Positions 28,498-40,822 are shown, counted from the stretch's first letter. The stretch: DNA of 64,000 nt from Bedellia somnulentella (GCA_963576735.1 OY755170.1:10090567-10154566); one strand, 5' to 3'. The notes: generated by a model from the sequence alone, not told the origin. Program-made: numbers and translations.

Positions 28498-30870
28498 ACC
28501 AGACATGGTGCGAAAACACATTTCCAGGAGAGTATTCACACTTTTTATAGCTTTGGAGGAAAACAGTGATACATAGCTAAATAAAAAAGCAGCTATTTTG
28601 TTTCTCTTAATTTCGATATTCGATTAACATAAAAACCGGTTAGTTGAAAATATACAATTAAAATTACAAGTCACAGTTTAAGGCCCCACTAAGAAATTGA
28701 ACTACCTAGAACATTTCACACTAATGAGTTCTTTATTGAGTAAGTTTAGTACCTTATACAGTAAATATAAATTATTCCATCATAATATTCTAGCCGTTTA
28801 GACAGTAGCAGAGAGCAGAAATCACCAAATATAATAAACTAATTCCATACAAGAAGCACAAAATAAAATGACACCTCAATATCTTAATCCACCAAATAAG
28901 TAACTTTGAAATTGTAAAATATCCTACCCCATTCATTTGCAAAATAAAAAGGACGTTTCTTACTGTCTCTATTTAACTGGAGAAGAAATCTTATAAGTTA
29001 CATTCCAGTTACATTGTAGGGCAGCCTGTTTATACTTTAATAGGATATCATAAAACAATCGAGCGCACCCCGCTCCGTTATTTCCACGGACAATGATAGC
29101 CGTTTATCCGACGCTCCACCAAGCCAGTTTGCGCGGGAAACATTCTAAATGACGTTAATTTTGGCGCGAGACGAATGGCTGACGGTACGTTCTGAAACGG
29201 GTTAATTTGTTGGTGGCAATGAAATATGCTGTTTTATAACAATATCCCCAATCAATACTTCATTCGAAATATCGAGTGCATAGTTAAAGACCGTGTAGTA
29301 TTGCGATAAATACGGATCCCGTCTCTAATTTTCGAACACTTCGAATGAAACATGACAATATTATGGCTATTCAAGTTCGTAAACAAAGGCTAACAAAGTA
29401 AACCCTGGTTGCTATTTCTTGTATGGTAATAAAAGTCAATTTCGTTGTGAGGCACGGATTGCCGCAAAGCAAAGAGCTTATTGTCCTAGAATTGTTTATT
29501 TGGAACCAATGATGGCGAGGTTTGGTGGAAACCCGCTGCGTTCCACTGCTTGTTTGACTTCCAGTAGCAATATGATTAGTTTCGGTTGCTATTGTATTAA
29601 CATAAATAATGGCATCCATCAATTGGACATGAAAAATCAAAATGTAGTGTAAACTTAGTTATTCATGCTCAAAAATTGCTAGAGAAAACAAAAGGGACTA
29701 AAAGTTTAAAAGGAAATACTTTTTACTTACAGTATTTTACTCACTAGCCAATAGAAATGTCATTTGTATTTGTATTTATTATCTGGATGAAATTTAGTAA
29801 TGTAATAAAGTGATAGGCGAATCTTGTACCTTTGCAGCAAATAGGGTAAATCCCAAAGGTATAGTGTAAGATTTTGTAAAAGAAAATAGTGCAGATGGCG
29901 GCATGATCGCGAGAATATATCCGTGATTTGCCGTCGGCTGGCTATTTACGAGCGACCCGGGCCCGCGTCGGATTAAAAAATAAACCGGGTTGCCAACACG
30001 AATATTTCTTTTAGATTTCGCATTCCAGTTACAGTGTCACACTTGTAGCAACAAAAAAAAAACAGTTGTTGCCTACAGAAATTAACATACTTCAAATGAT
30101 GAATACTAATTAAAACTAGATTCAATTACAACATTATAACTTTAATCAAATTAGATACAAGTCAACAACTTTGCAAGCGAACCCTTCTCCATCAGCACGA
30201 TAATAAACCCTCACCCCATCTCTAAAAACAATAACGGGCGAATTATACCCTGCTTATACAAAAGCGTAAATAAAATATTTTGCTTCATTTATTATTAAAA
30301 TTTTCGTCACCGTCAACCCTCATGTTCCCTAGAAATGAGAGTAAAATAAAATCATAGCTGCGTGCGACCCGCGCAGATTGAATTCTGAATTGGAATCAAA
30401 GGACAATCCTTTTTTTATGGCGACAAATGGCAATCGCCCGAAGTGATGTTCCGGTGGCCAGTGTTAAATTTTATATGGGTGGGGTATAGTTTTAGAGATC
30501 CTAAGACTTTTCAACTTTAGGAAACTTTTCTTCCAAAAGAATTTATACAAAATAGTAAGTGAATGCTGTGTAACTGAAGGACGCGCTATATTAGCTCGTA
30601 GACTATTTGAACCGAGCGCCCGGAAAAGTCGAAATGACTAATCATGAAAACTCTGCATCTTTGAGTTGAGCTGTATTAGTGAAACCTTGTGATGGCTTGA
30701 TTAAGTCGTTTTCTTTTATCTTTTTTTACAGACAGCCTAGACAGTTTGTCAAGTTAAACAGTTGACAGTTTAAAAAATCATCATCATATACGTACGTTCT
30801 GTGTAAAATTCTCATATTTTAAGTTATATAAGTTATAAATATATTATATTAATTAAGTTATATATTTGTG
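28498..30870. other. Long non-repetitive region with GC-richer blocks
   Basis: No repeat landmark or credible frame in 2.4 kb, unusual in this repeat-rich half. Three blocks are GC-richer than their surroundings: 29040-29330, 29440-29640 and 29890-30480. The last has CGTCGGATTAAAAAATAAAC and CCCGGGCCCGCG. These may be conserved non-coding elements. Confidence 0.3.
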
Positions 30871-30976
30871 GTGAGCCCGAGGTTACTATCAAAAGATGGC
30901 ATTACGATGACGAGGGCTAGGCCAGCACATGACTGGCTGGTTTGGGCATCTTTGTGGGAGGCCTTTGCCAATTAAT
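30871..30976 (+). repeat. Decayed LINE C-terminal end
   Basis: GAGGGCTAGGCCAGCACATG and TTTGTGGGAGGCCTTTGCCA followed by a diverged TAGACGTACTGACTAAT match the end of a lepidopteran LINE (the usual form is a GTGGGAGGCCTATGCCCAGC-type word, then a stop). Confidence 0.45.
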
Positions 30977-31469
30977 AGACGTACTGACTAATATTACTGC
31001 AATGATATGGCATAGAAACTGTTGTTGCATAATTTAAAGAGCATTACAAACACGGAATAAAAATTTTAAACTAAGAGGATATTTATTTTGTTATGTTATT
31101 TATTTTATATTTTAACGAATTGAAATTATAAATTTAAAGATAATAATACAAATATTTTATTCATAACCTATAATATATATTTTAAATGTTGAAAATTAGA
31201 AAAATGATCGACCAAATTTTCATGAGAAAACGGTACCCTTTTGAGCCGTTCCGTTCACCAGAAGAAAATAAACAATCACAAGTTACATTGGTAACTCAAC
31301 TGGCCCCTGTCTTCACAATGTAATCCACCGAACATAGTTATTTTTTAATTGGTGTTTAATTCAAATTCAAATTCAATAAATTTATTTCGGATATTATATG
31401 CATAATGTGTTGGTTACATTTCAAGTTTAATGAACCCTGCGTAAAATTGTATCTAGTTGTATAACATTA

Positions 31470-31687
31470 GCTGTGTTATAGCGGCATAGAATTAGCACTG
31501 ACCTATGTTTTCCCGCGGTTGTCGTAAGAGGCGACCAAAGGTGTGGTTGGAGACCTATTATAACCAAAACTTATTTTATAATTTTTCCTCACCCAACTTC
31601 TCAAAGTGGTTGAGGAATATATTATTATACGGCTCTGGCTACCCCTTTAAAGGATTTAGAGCTGCGAGTGTGCATGTGTATGTACTC
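31470..31687 (+). repeat. Retroposon family A, diverged
   Basis: Head GCTGTGTTATAGCGGCATAG, middle GTGTGGTTGGAGACCTATTA, tail GCTGCGAGTGTGCATGTG. The middle has a deletion of about 25 bp. Confidence 0.7.
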
Positions 31688-31717
31688 CACAAAAATCCAG
31701 AATTTCATTTATCATTT

Positions 31718-31862
31718 AGCATATAAAGAGCATGTATGAAAATATTGATGGATGTAAACGAAGTTAGAGACGTTTGCCGGGATCGCAAAAAGTGGTGATT
31801 GATAGTCTCTGCCTACCCCAATGTGAACTAACGGCGTGAATACATTTATCTATATATGTATG
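31718..31862 (+). repeat. LINE family B, C-terminal and 3' end fragment
   Basis: One frame reads LMDVNEVRDVCRDRKKW, stop, LIVSAYPNVN, stop, a diverged match to the C-terminus of lepidopteran endonuclease-reverse transcriptase LINEs. It is followed by CGGCGTGAATACATTTATC and a TATG tail. A second copy is at 59083-59260. Confidence 0.6.
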
Positions 31863-32149
31863 TAGCATAAAAAGTTATTTTTCTACAGAACCTAATAAGA
31901 ATAATACGAGATTTTACCCGTTGCTACAGTGAGTGATTTAGAGACCTTCTGAATCCGAATGACCCGAATTCTAGCGCACAGTTTTATGCCTATGACGAGA
32001 GAATAAACAGCTGTGCTGCATAGCAATACCTTTGTGGACCAGGTCGTAATTATATCCTGAGTTCTTCAGTTAGAAAGAGACAAAGGCGTACGATACTTCG
32101 TAAGTCAGAAAGAGACATATGTTTTAAACTACAAGATATGTAATAATGT
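31863..32149. other. Short unannotated stretch
   Basis: No recognisable feature. Confidence 0.3.
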
Positions 32150-32397
32150 GCTGTGTAGTGTCGGCTTAGAATAGCACTACCCCATTTCTTCCGGTGGGTG
32201 AACGTAAGAGGCGACTAACGGTATTGGGGCTTTTAAGGGATTTTTGGGCGATGAGGTTGGAGACCCATCACCAACTACCTTTATTTTACCATCTTTTCCC
32301 CACTAAACTTTCCAAAAGTGGCTGAGGAATTTCTAATTCCTTAGCTCTGGCTACCCCATCTAGGGATTTATAACCGTGAGTATATGTATGTATATGT
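32150..32397 (+). repeat. Retroposon family A, well-preserved full length
   Basis: Head GCTGTGTAGTGTCGGCTTAG to tail GTGAGTATATGTATGTATAT. ATATGTAATA precedes the head and is repeated at the end of the tail, a possible target duplication. Confidence 0.9.
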
Positions 32398-32407
32398 AAT
32401 ACATAGA

Positions 32408-32578
32408 TCTTAGAAAACCTCATGTGGGGATTATTACTAATAAATAAAGGATAGATAAAGGAAAGAAAATTTTTGACACTGGCGGGGATCGAATCCACGA
32501 CCTCGGGTATACGCCCCCGTCGTTTTACGGGAATAGTATAATGCGGTCGAAGTTTTAATGAACAAAATCATTCAAATT
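32408..32578 (-). repeat. SINE family E
   Basis: A single copy with the tRNA-like B box on the minus strand (GGATTCGATCCCCGCCAGTG), the body AAAGGAAAGAAAATTTTTGA and end ACCTCATGTGGGGATTATTA. It is the reference for the palindromic copies at the left edge of the window. Confidence 0.65.
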
Positions 32579-33200
32579 ACAAGATACGTAGTTAAAATGG
32601 CCAAATAATATCACTAGTGCAGCGGTAGACAGCAGTTTCAAATCATTTCAATTTTATATCTTCCTCAACCACCATAGTATAGCTTAGCTAAGTTCACGCA
32701 CTGGATACTCAGAGATGGCAGAGATACTACTACATGAATGAACCGGTGGTCGAACTGGAGTTTACATCTTTATGTGATACTAAGTCTCATTTTAATTAAA
32801 TGTTACTTTAAAAACTGGTGTTATGTGAATCATATGATTGATGTTTATGCGGTATCGCAGTTGAATAAAAAGTACAGGTTGGCGACCTGATTTCCTGATA
32901 CTAGATTAATGAGTCATGTTACTAGAATCATACGGATTATCGATTATAAAAACTAAAAAAAATAATAAAAAAAATAAAATAAATTTATTTGCACAAAATA
33001 ACAATTGAAACATCACCGGAGTCTTCCCAGGAAGTAATTAAAAAAAAAAATACTTGTGTTGGGAATGACCCGCTTCTTTCCTTACTTATCTAACTTATAT
33101 CTATATTCAAGCAAAATATTCTAAGGTTTAGTTAAGCTAAACTAAATATAAACTTATAAAAATAGGTTTTGATATGAGCTGACAGATTCAATACTGATTG
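32579..33200. other. Unannotated AT-rich stretch
   Basis: No frame or repeat family; an A-rich run lies at 32945-32985. Confidence 0.3.
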
Positions 33201-33245
33201 ATGTGTGTGTGTGTGTGTGTGTGTGAGTGTGGGTGTGTGTGTGTG
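33201..33245 (+). repeat. (GT)n microsatellite
   Basis: An imperfect GT tract of about 45 bp interrupted by GA and GG. Confidence 0.95.
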
Positions 33246-33491
33246 AAAAAAACTAAAGAAAATAAATACGACGTCATTATACTCGTACACATAAAACTTC
33301 GATATTTGCGGAAATAAAAAAACTATATTTCGTAGGAATATGGATTTTCTCACGCTACAAGCGTAAACTGTAAGTGAATATTGAGAAGGAGTACATATTT
33401 TGGTATATTTTGTTCATTTCATAAATAAATAAAAAATAAAAAAACAAATGCACCATTCATCTTGTCTATCGTTATAGCTTGTTGTTAAATT

Positions 33492-33577
33492 TACATACAT
33501 ACATATACTCACGACCATAAATTTCATAAAGGGGTAGCCAGAGCTTTAGAGCTAGAAACTCCTCAGCCACATTTTTG
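33492..33577 (-). repeat. Family A, 5'-truncated tail fragment
   Basis: The TACATACATACATATACTCA tail through GGGGTAGCCAGAGC to CTCCTCAGCCACAT; the head half is absent. Confidence 0.8.
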
Positions 33578-34925
33578 AGTTCATTTGTTGAATTTATTTG
33601 TCTATTATACAAATTATTGTCAAACTTCGATCACTGTACGTCCACTATGTGGTAATTGGTACTGCTCGATAAATTGCCAGACGACTATTTGAACATCATC
33701 CTTCATGATTTTGAGTAGAGTTTTCCAATATGAGGTAACATTATTTCTTAGAACTGTTTCTGATCTTACTTTTAACGTCTCACCAAAATGTTTTATAAAT
33801 TAAAATTCGATTATTTATATTTACTAAATATAGGCATAGCGCATATTTAGTTGAGGTAATAAAATATAAGTATAGCGCTAGCCTCATTATCAAAAATAAG
33901 TCTTTTCCTATCGCAGGATCTTATCTGGTACTGTATTAACATCAAAATCTCTAATTAAGTATTACTGTCACTTTTAATACGCAAGTTCAGAATTTCAGTT
34001 ATTGCGCGATTGATATAACCGTCAATTTATCAAACTTGTAATAAGCTTGTGCTGTCTATTTGTTATAAAAGAATAAAATTAGGCATGTACATTTTAAATT
34101 TATACTTGCGTAGTGATGGAGATTAAATACCATCTACTACTGAAGCAAACGTAAATGTAATTCCATTTCTTGGCTATATTTTGAAACTAAGCTCGGTATA
34201 GAACACAAAACAAATAAACCATAAAAAATCCATCCCTGTGTTTACAACCTAGTGTATTGCGGTGAACAAATCTTAATTACGTTACCAACTTTGTTATTTA
34301 CTATTACACTACCGTAAAGTGATGGGCAGTATAGAAATATTTCACTCGGCTATGGAGTTACAATTGTCCCAGCGTGCATAATAGAAACCAAACAAGAAAA
34401 TATTTCCCATTATTAGAAACATTGGTCCATTTTTAGGCGGCAACTCAAACAGTTTTTTGCTGAACCGTATCTAATTTGAAAGTTTCCGATTACCTGCATT
34501 TGTTTAAACATTTCAAACGCAGTTGCGTTCGACAATGCAAGAAAGTTGTAAACCTTTTTACTACATATTTTCGCGGTTAAATGTCCCCCAAAGTTATGGT
34601 CGAACTAATTTGTTCATTGCCATTAGTACTTATGACCGCCATATTATTTTTCTTTTACTTATTTACAGGCCTTTTAAATAATGCGCAGTCATCTGCCGAT
34701 CCAAATACAAAATCACGCCCATTTAAAAGCATCTGAGTTTAAATAAAACAAAACGAAGCTCTCATCATACATTAGCGTTATAAATACAACTATCAAAGTT
34801 GACAACATAAGCCACTTAAGCATCTTAATTGGAACATCTCATAAAATCTGTTATAGTGGCTACATGATCCCCCATCACTGCTTTGAACACACCACTTAAA
34901 AAATAACATTCAAATTTAAAAATGC
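33578..34925. other. Non-repetitive region left of the tandem duplication
   Basis: No repeat landmark. The 34430-34790 part has a mixed composition and might be regulatory. A possible acceptor at 34669 followed by 21 open codons and an AATAAA was considered but is too short to call an exon. Confidence 0.3.
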
Positions 34926-35999
34926 TTCCAATACGTCACTGTAAACTATCACCATATAAAGCTGGCAATTAGAGAGCAAAAAGGTTTGTAGCTAAAAATA
35001 AGTGATGGCAGTAAATGAGTTTGTCGTGTCACTAATTTAACTAGTGAAATATTTTCATGACAGTTTATTGTAAAACTGAAACTATATAAAGGTTAAAGGA
35101 AATATCAAATATCATCTTATGAGGTAAACCATTGCACAAACTTATTAGGGTTCTGTTAAGAGCTTATTCCATTACACTTTGTCGTTGCTGAATTCTGACG
35201 TCCTTCGAAGTTACTGCCGCAGACGCTTGTTATTCCACTAAACAAATTTCAGTTTGAACGTTATTCCACTAGTCTGAATTCAGATTCTGTGGCTTTCAGA
35301 CGTCTTCATTCAGACAAATGGAATAAGCTCTTTATGTGTGTAGTAAGACTGAAAGCTAGGAGTAATTGTTCACATTTTGAGTATTTATTTGTTAATCAAA
35401 TCAAGCTGTTACTTTGATAAAAATATAATGTCTACAATTAATTAAATATTAATTATCAAAATATGTGGTAGTAGGAAATAGGTGATAAAAAAATATTCTT
35501 CAGTATTTTATTCCCTTGTTTAAAAATAGTTGTAAAATAGGAAAAATATAAACGCATTGGAAATATATCATAAATTATCTTCGATGAAATGAAACGTACC
35601 GGGAATATGTTGTATTAGCTTAGAGAAGCACGACTACTTTTTAAGTCGTGAATACTATTAGTAGTCTCTATGGAACTTAGCTAACGGATAACGGATAAAT
35701 ATTCCAGCAACCGAAACCTTGCCTATTCACTATTTTAGTGGTTTTTTACGAAGATTTTGTGATCGTGATTTTACATTAGTTTTTTATTAGATTTTACTCT
35801 ATCATAAAAACTTGATTGATGATCCTAAACTGAATTTACTTATTTAGTTACTACCGGAAGGTGAGATGGCATGTAAGTTCAGCAAATAAGCAAACTCCTT
35901 AAACTTAATGTTAGTTTATTAAATTAGTACCAGAAATTAGTTTACGTATTGATTTTAAAAGAATATTTTTTGTGTTATTGTTAATTTTATTGAACAATG

Positions 36000-36113
36000 T
36001 TTGGCTGGAAGAGATCACTGTTTGTAATAAGACCGCGTACTACTTGGAATCAAATAATTATTATTACACTTTATTGAAATATTGAATATTTTGATTTTCA
36101 ATAAAGAGTTATC
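36000..36113 (+). repeat. 3' end of a non-LTR retrotransposon (copy 1)
   Basis: TTTGGCTGGAAGAGATCACT, TAATAAGACCGCGTAC and TCAATAAAGAGTTATC match the LINE tail at 28355-28497, more diverged. Confidence 0.55.
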
Positions 36114-36524
36114 ATTTTAACTCAGAAGAATGGCAACTTCACGCCAGTTTTAACAAGTATTAACTTTTTCTACTGCAGATGACCTGCACTCTAATTCTGC
36201 ATCATATTTTCTACAACTTCAAATGATTAATATTGACACAAAGAAATATTGAATATTAAAATGTACAATGACAGTAAACACTAATTTAAAAAATCGTTGT
36301 TAAACGTAACCTGTGAACACAGTCATCTATTAGTAAAACAAAAAATATATTTAAATCAATTTAATTTACATTGTGTTTTGCTCCCACATTTCTATACCGA
36401 TAAAGCTTTGTACGATATTTAGGATAGTACATATAAAGTGTCAATAAAATTTCTAACCGACACTTCCATAAAAATGAAGGGTTCTCAGAAACGAACATCC
36501 ATACTGCCCATGTATGTCTCTAAG

Positions 36525-36722
36525 GAGGAGCCTACTCTGAAAACACCTTATTCAAAGTATGCTCGAGCTGATCCAACGGAACCGAAGACGGCTTAACGTG
36601 CCCTTTAAAGCGCAGTATCACATTAATTTTTGGATCATCAGGTCATAAAAGCCAGTAGCCGAAACCTGAGACCTCCATATCGTAAACCAAACACTCTATG
36701 GCTAGACCATGTAGGCAGTTAG
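36525..36722 (-). repeat. SINE family D (copy 1)
   Basis: The minus-strand head TACATGGTCTAGCCATAGAG and B-box region GGTCTCAGGTTTCGGCTACT, then the GTTAAGCCGTCTTCGGTTCC body segment shared with other family D copies. Confidence 0.6.
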
Positions 36723-36799
36723 CACAGAGTAATGCACAAAAAAATAGGAATTGTAAACAAGTCAATGTTATGGGCATTTAAAGTTTCAAACTATTAACA

Positions 36800-37044
36800 T
36801 ACATACATTACATATACTCACGACCATAAATCCTAAAAAAGGGTTAGCTTAGGTAGAGATCTAGAAACTCCTCAGCCACATTTGGACGGTGATAGGGGAC
36901 ACGATGATAGAAAGAAAGTATCTTTGGTGATGGGTTTCCAACCGCATCGTCCAAAAACCACTTAAAAACCCCATACACTTAGCTGCATCATACAACTCCC
37001 ATGGGTAGAAAGGGGTTATGACATGATAAGCTGGCACTACACGG
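36800..37044 (-). repeat. Retroposon family A, diverged full length (copy 1)
   Basis: Tail ACATATACTCACGACCATAA to head GCTGGCACTACACGG; the second block has decayed (GCTGCATCATACAACTCCCA). Confidence 0.75.
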
Positions 37045-37082
37045 AAAAAAATAGAATGGTAATTATATAACACGTATATATA

Positions 37083-37252
37083 AGCACATGCAGTATACTC
37101 ACTGATATAAAACCCAAAAAGGGGTTGCCAGAGCTGCATTAGAAGTTTCCTTTATGGCACTTCAAAGTTGAGTGGAAAATAGATTTCTAAAAAAGGTTTT
37201 CCGCGATGAGTGACCTTCTCTTACCGCAATACCCAAAAGTCACACTGCAACT
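37083..37252 (-). repeat. Family A, partial (copy 1)
   Basis: GATATAAAACCCAAAAAGGG and GTTGAGTGGAAAATAG match the tail half; the head is lost. Confidence 0.6.
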
Positions 37253-37383
37253 AACCAAACAATAGCACAATCATAGTAAAATATATAGCTAGTATATTAC
37301 TTAGTACCTACTTAGGGATGGTTTACAGTACAGGTACTGAATATTAGGGACAGATCTTAGGTAACAGAAAATATTCCTTAACA

Positions 37384-37580
37384 CCAAGATAGGTCAGTGG
37401 TTAGTACATGCGCTTTTCATGCAGAGAGGCGTCTGGTTCGATCCTAAAGTCGGGCCAGGGCAAACACCAACGTCTTTTTCTAAAGACATATTGTGTAATT
37501 AATTTATCTTGGCTGTTAAGGTGAGGAAAAACATCGCGAGGAAATCCCGTGACTAAGTTGTAGTAAAGTGTATTACGTAT
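37384..37580 (+). repeat. SINE family C with tRNA head (copy 1)
   Basis: TAGGTCAGTGGTTAGTACAT and GGTTCGATCCTAAAGTCGGG are A- and B-box regions, followed by the family-C body TTAATTTATCTTGGCTGTTA. Confidence 0.65.
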
Positions 37581-37676
37581 ATGTTGGTGGGGCACTCAAG
37601 TAACTTAAACACGGTAAGTTTTACCGTAGGTCCATGTCAACAACCTCTACTCTACTACTCGAAGGAACTAAAACTT

Positions 37677-37760
37677 TTGAACATCATGGAACATTTCTAT
37701 CACCTAGTTTCAGAGTACCCACGTTTTACTTGCGGACTGCGTTCACGTGGTATGTATGAT
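37677..37760 (-). repeat. SINE family C fragment, inverted (copy 1)
   Basis: GAACATCATGGAACATTTCT and CAGAGTACCCACGTTTTACT match the minus-strand tail part of family C; with 37384-37580 it makes an inverted pair. Confidence 0.55.
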
Positions 37761-37885
37761 AAAACCGGAATGAAAATGATGAGATGAAGCTCCTCCCAAT
37801 TTTACTATTCTTTTGTTTATTGAACTTAATCCTCTATAAAGTCTTGTAGATAAATGTATCTACATACGGTTAATTTTACGAAATA

Positions 37886-38108
37886 CATACTATAAACGGA
37901 TATTAATCCCTAAAATGGGTAGCCAGAGTTTCAAAATCAGAAATCCTTTATCTTTTGAAAGAGTGTAAAATAAATGATGCTGATCACCAGCATCATTCCA
38001 TCAGGCTCTTCAACCGCATCACTGAACAATCAGTTAATAAGCCCCAATACCCAAACTCACCTTATACAACCCACGCAGGAAGAGGTGGGTTAATGCTATT
38101 CTAACCGG
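37886..38108 (-). repeat. Family A, old copy (copy 1)
   Basis: GGGTAGCCAGAGTTTCAAAA, CTCTTCAACCGCATCACTGA and TGCTATTCTAACCGGCA align with the tail, middle and head landmarks. Confidence 0.65.
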
Positions 38109-38369
38109 CAATAAATAGTAGTTTACAACAATTTATGTGTTAAATCATTTGTAACGTATCTAAAGTATTCATCCGTGAAATATTAGCGCAAATTAATTAG
38201 TAAATATTGAAACAAATACAAAAAACAGTTGATAATACTAAAAAAGCTCATTTCGCTGCTATTATTTACACAATAATCATAGATAATCTCTTAATTCTTA
38301 TCATAAGGGTCACTTTATTGAATATGGTGTTTAGTAAAAATAAACATAGCACGCCCAAATGAACAAACA

Positions 38370-38600
38370 AAAAAAGCCGAGGGTGAGCGTTCGAGTCACA
38401 GGTGTACATGAGCGCCCCCCGGTGCCAATTTGACAGACTATTAATCCGGATTTTAGCCGGTTTACAGGGGATTAGGGTGGATTTATCCAGTTCTAAGTGG
38501 TTTAACTATTTGCTGACGTGCGGGAGGCGGCGTGTGTTTAATACCTTCTCGTTTATTTGTAGAATTACTATTCGTTTCGGTAATTGATCTGAGTTTATTT
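38370..38600. promoter_or_regulatory. Candidate regulatory block with TAATCC-type sites (copy 1)
   Basis: A non-repetitive, GC-richer block. TTAATCCGGATTTTA (38441) and GGGGATTAGGG (38467) contain TAATCC in both orientations, the core bound by K50 homeodomains such as Orthodenticle, within 30 bp of each other. Also GGATTTATCC nearby. Regulatory function is inferred only. Confidence 0.25.
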
Positions 38601-39530
38601 ACGACTCGGCTGTTATACCTACTGAATTAAACGAATGACTTTCCTTTAGATCGGCCTATTTTTATTTAAATCGATTGCATTTAAGAGTATAATAATGACT
38701 GTTTCAATAACACATTGACAGTAGCTTATCCTACTATCACTATGATCGTTAACTAATTTCCAAAGTGCAAATTCATAGACGTAATGCGATATGATTAAAA
38801 ATACCAGTCTACTTATTTACAGTGTTTTATATCACATCAATGATATTTTATTTCTTTCAGTTTTTTTATCATCATCTATACGTAGGATCTATTAAAAATT
38901 CTGTCAATATTATTTCTAATAGCAATTAATTTTTCTATATCTATTACAAAATCTTATAATGTATTTTTTATTTTGGGGTGCCTCATGACCAGCGTGAAAT
39001 GTCCATTGGCTTATTAGCTTATGTTAACTTGATTACCGCTAGTTAATGTTAAAATTGTGATGCACCATATTTGTTTTACTGTTACGTCCTAGAAAAAAAA
39101 ATTTTACTGTTTCTGTACTGTAAGAAAAAATACAGATAGAAGGCAGAAAAGTACAGTCTAATGACATGACTAAGACGACTGTCTCCTTTGGTGAGAAGTT
39201 ACTTTGATAAGTCTGATTTTGACCCATAGTATGTCTACAGTACTAAACTATTTGTAAGGATCAGTAGATAGTAGGTTTTATTATATAAACTTAACTGATG
39301 AAACGCATCACAGCCAATTATATCTTCCCATCAACAAGGCGATCTAAATTTGGTCGGAGTCCGGAAGTTCCGGAAAGTGAGACTGATTTATTTGAATAAC
39401 TCTTCTTATTATATTTTATTATTATAATTTTAATAAAAAGTTTCTCATAAATGAATGTGATGATGTGATGAAAATTATGCCCCTTATTTATATTTAATTA
39501 TACAATAATATAAAGGATATAATATATTTA

Positions 39531-40195
39531 TTAAACTTTTACAATTAAAAAAATATTTACATTGATAATATAAAAATTAAAAATTAAATTATAGCCAAAT
39601 ATGTATATATTACAAACGAAAAATTTCGTGAAATTCATCGTTCTCGGTGTAATGTTTGGTGCTATTTCGTTGAATTTATTAACAATTTCAGTTTTTTGTT
39701 CATCGGGCAGACAGTGTTTAATATATAATTCGCATTTATTAAAATTAAAATCTAGGCCGATGGATGAAAAAGATAATTTTAAATTTTGGAAATCATTTAA
39801 TACTGTATTCGCATCGCCACCTATGGTCCCGTCATCTAGGTACCATACATTGAATTTAGAGGCGATTGATTCAATGTATGGATGGATAGCTAGGCTGAAT
39901 ATTGCTGGTCCTAGGGGATCTCCTTGTTGACAGCCGATACAAGATGAAATTAAATTTTCTTTGTATAATAATTTAGTTGGTTTACTATAACACTGTCAAA
40001 TATAGTTTAAAATATGTGGAGCTTTCTTTTTAACTTCAGTCAACAAGGCTGCCCGATCCACTGAGTTGAATGCATTTTTAACATCCACCTTCAAAAGGAC
40101 TTGGCCCGCCCCATGTGCGACGTAATAATATGTGCCTCAGTCTCATTTAAAATTTTCATTAAAAATTGGTTAGAACATGATATAGTTGGATTTTT
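39531..40195 (-). pseudogene. Reverse transcriptase remnant of a non-LTR retrotransposon (copy 1)
   Basis: The minus strand encodes GAGQVLLKVDVKNAFNSVD, then a TGA stop (39996-39998), then GCQQGDPLGPAIFSLAIHPY and VWYLDDGTIGG. These are the RT palm motifs, with YLDD as the catalytic centre, ending with a fingers/thumb-like stretch to a stop at 39531. Upstream of 40137 the reading continues in another frame. Both ends of the protein are missing. The plus-strand frame across it is a shadow. Confidence 0.85.
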
Positions 40196-40241
40196 TTGAA
40201 ACAGGGCTCTTTAAATTATTTATCACCAGATACTTGATAAC

Positions 40242-40300
40242 CAGCCGCCATAGCTCAGTGAGTAGAACACTCCTATACAGAAGATATGAGTTCAAAGCAT
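40242..40300 (+). repeat. tRNA-like SINE head (copy 1)
   Basis: GCCATAGCTCAGTGAGTAGA and GAGTTCAAAGC resemble A and B boxes of family C-type heads. Too short and without a cloverleaf, so not a tRNA gene. Confidence 0.4.
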
Positions 40301-40720
40301 TTTTCTCCGTTGCTTTAGTAAATGTGCCATAATCTATAATTTGATAAAGTTTATATACTGTAACAATCTATTGTGTTTCATTTACTTAAAAACTATGTAA
40401 TATCATGTATCACTAGTAATTATTAATCTTTGTGATAAAGTAAAGTGCCCGCACTGGGCAACCCTTAAGGCGCAAATGTTTATTATGTTTTAAACATCTA
40501 CGGGCTAAAGTTTTGCCTAAAACATCATGATAAGATTTCTTTATGCCCATAAGGATATAATTAAATTGCGCAAACACAATAACTAGTTTAAGGATAATGA
40601 TGCAAAAAAAATGTTATTGTTATTATTAATTTGATGTAAGTATTTTAGAAATCAGTTACGACGCAGTTATGTAAACTATGTGCCATAGATATTTTTATAT
40701 GATAGTCATTCTTTCATCAC

Positions 40721-40822
40721 ATATGCATACACTCACGGCTATAAAATCCTGAAAAGGGTAGTCAGGGCTCCAGAGTCAGAAAACAACTCCACCGCCCAAG
40801 AATCACTTAAAAAGCCCCTCAG
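40721..40822 (-). repeat. Family A, internally deleted (copy 1)
   Basis: The tail CATACACTCACGGCTATAAA joins directly to CACCGCCCAAGAATCACTTA, so the middle of the element is missing. Confidence 0.65.

Noticed and set aside
34669..34740. Possible terminal exon: acceptor, 21 open codons, stop, AATAAA
   Set aside because: Too short to distinguish from chance in AT-rich DNA, with no upstream partner.
39601..39930. 109-codon + strand frame (and its copy at 45979-46308)
   Set aside because: It is the shadow of the minus-strand reverse transcriptase, whose motifs are unmistakable on the other strand.
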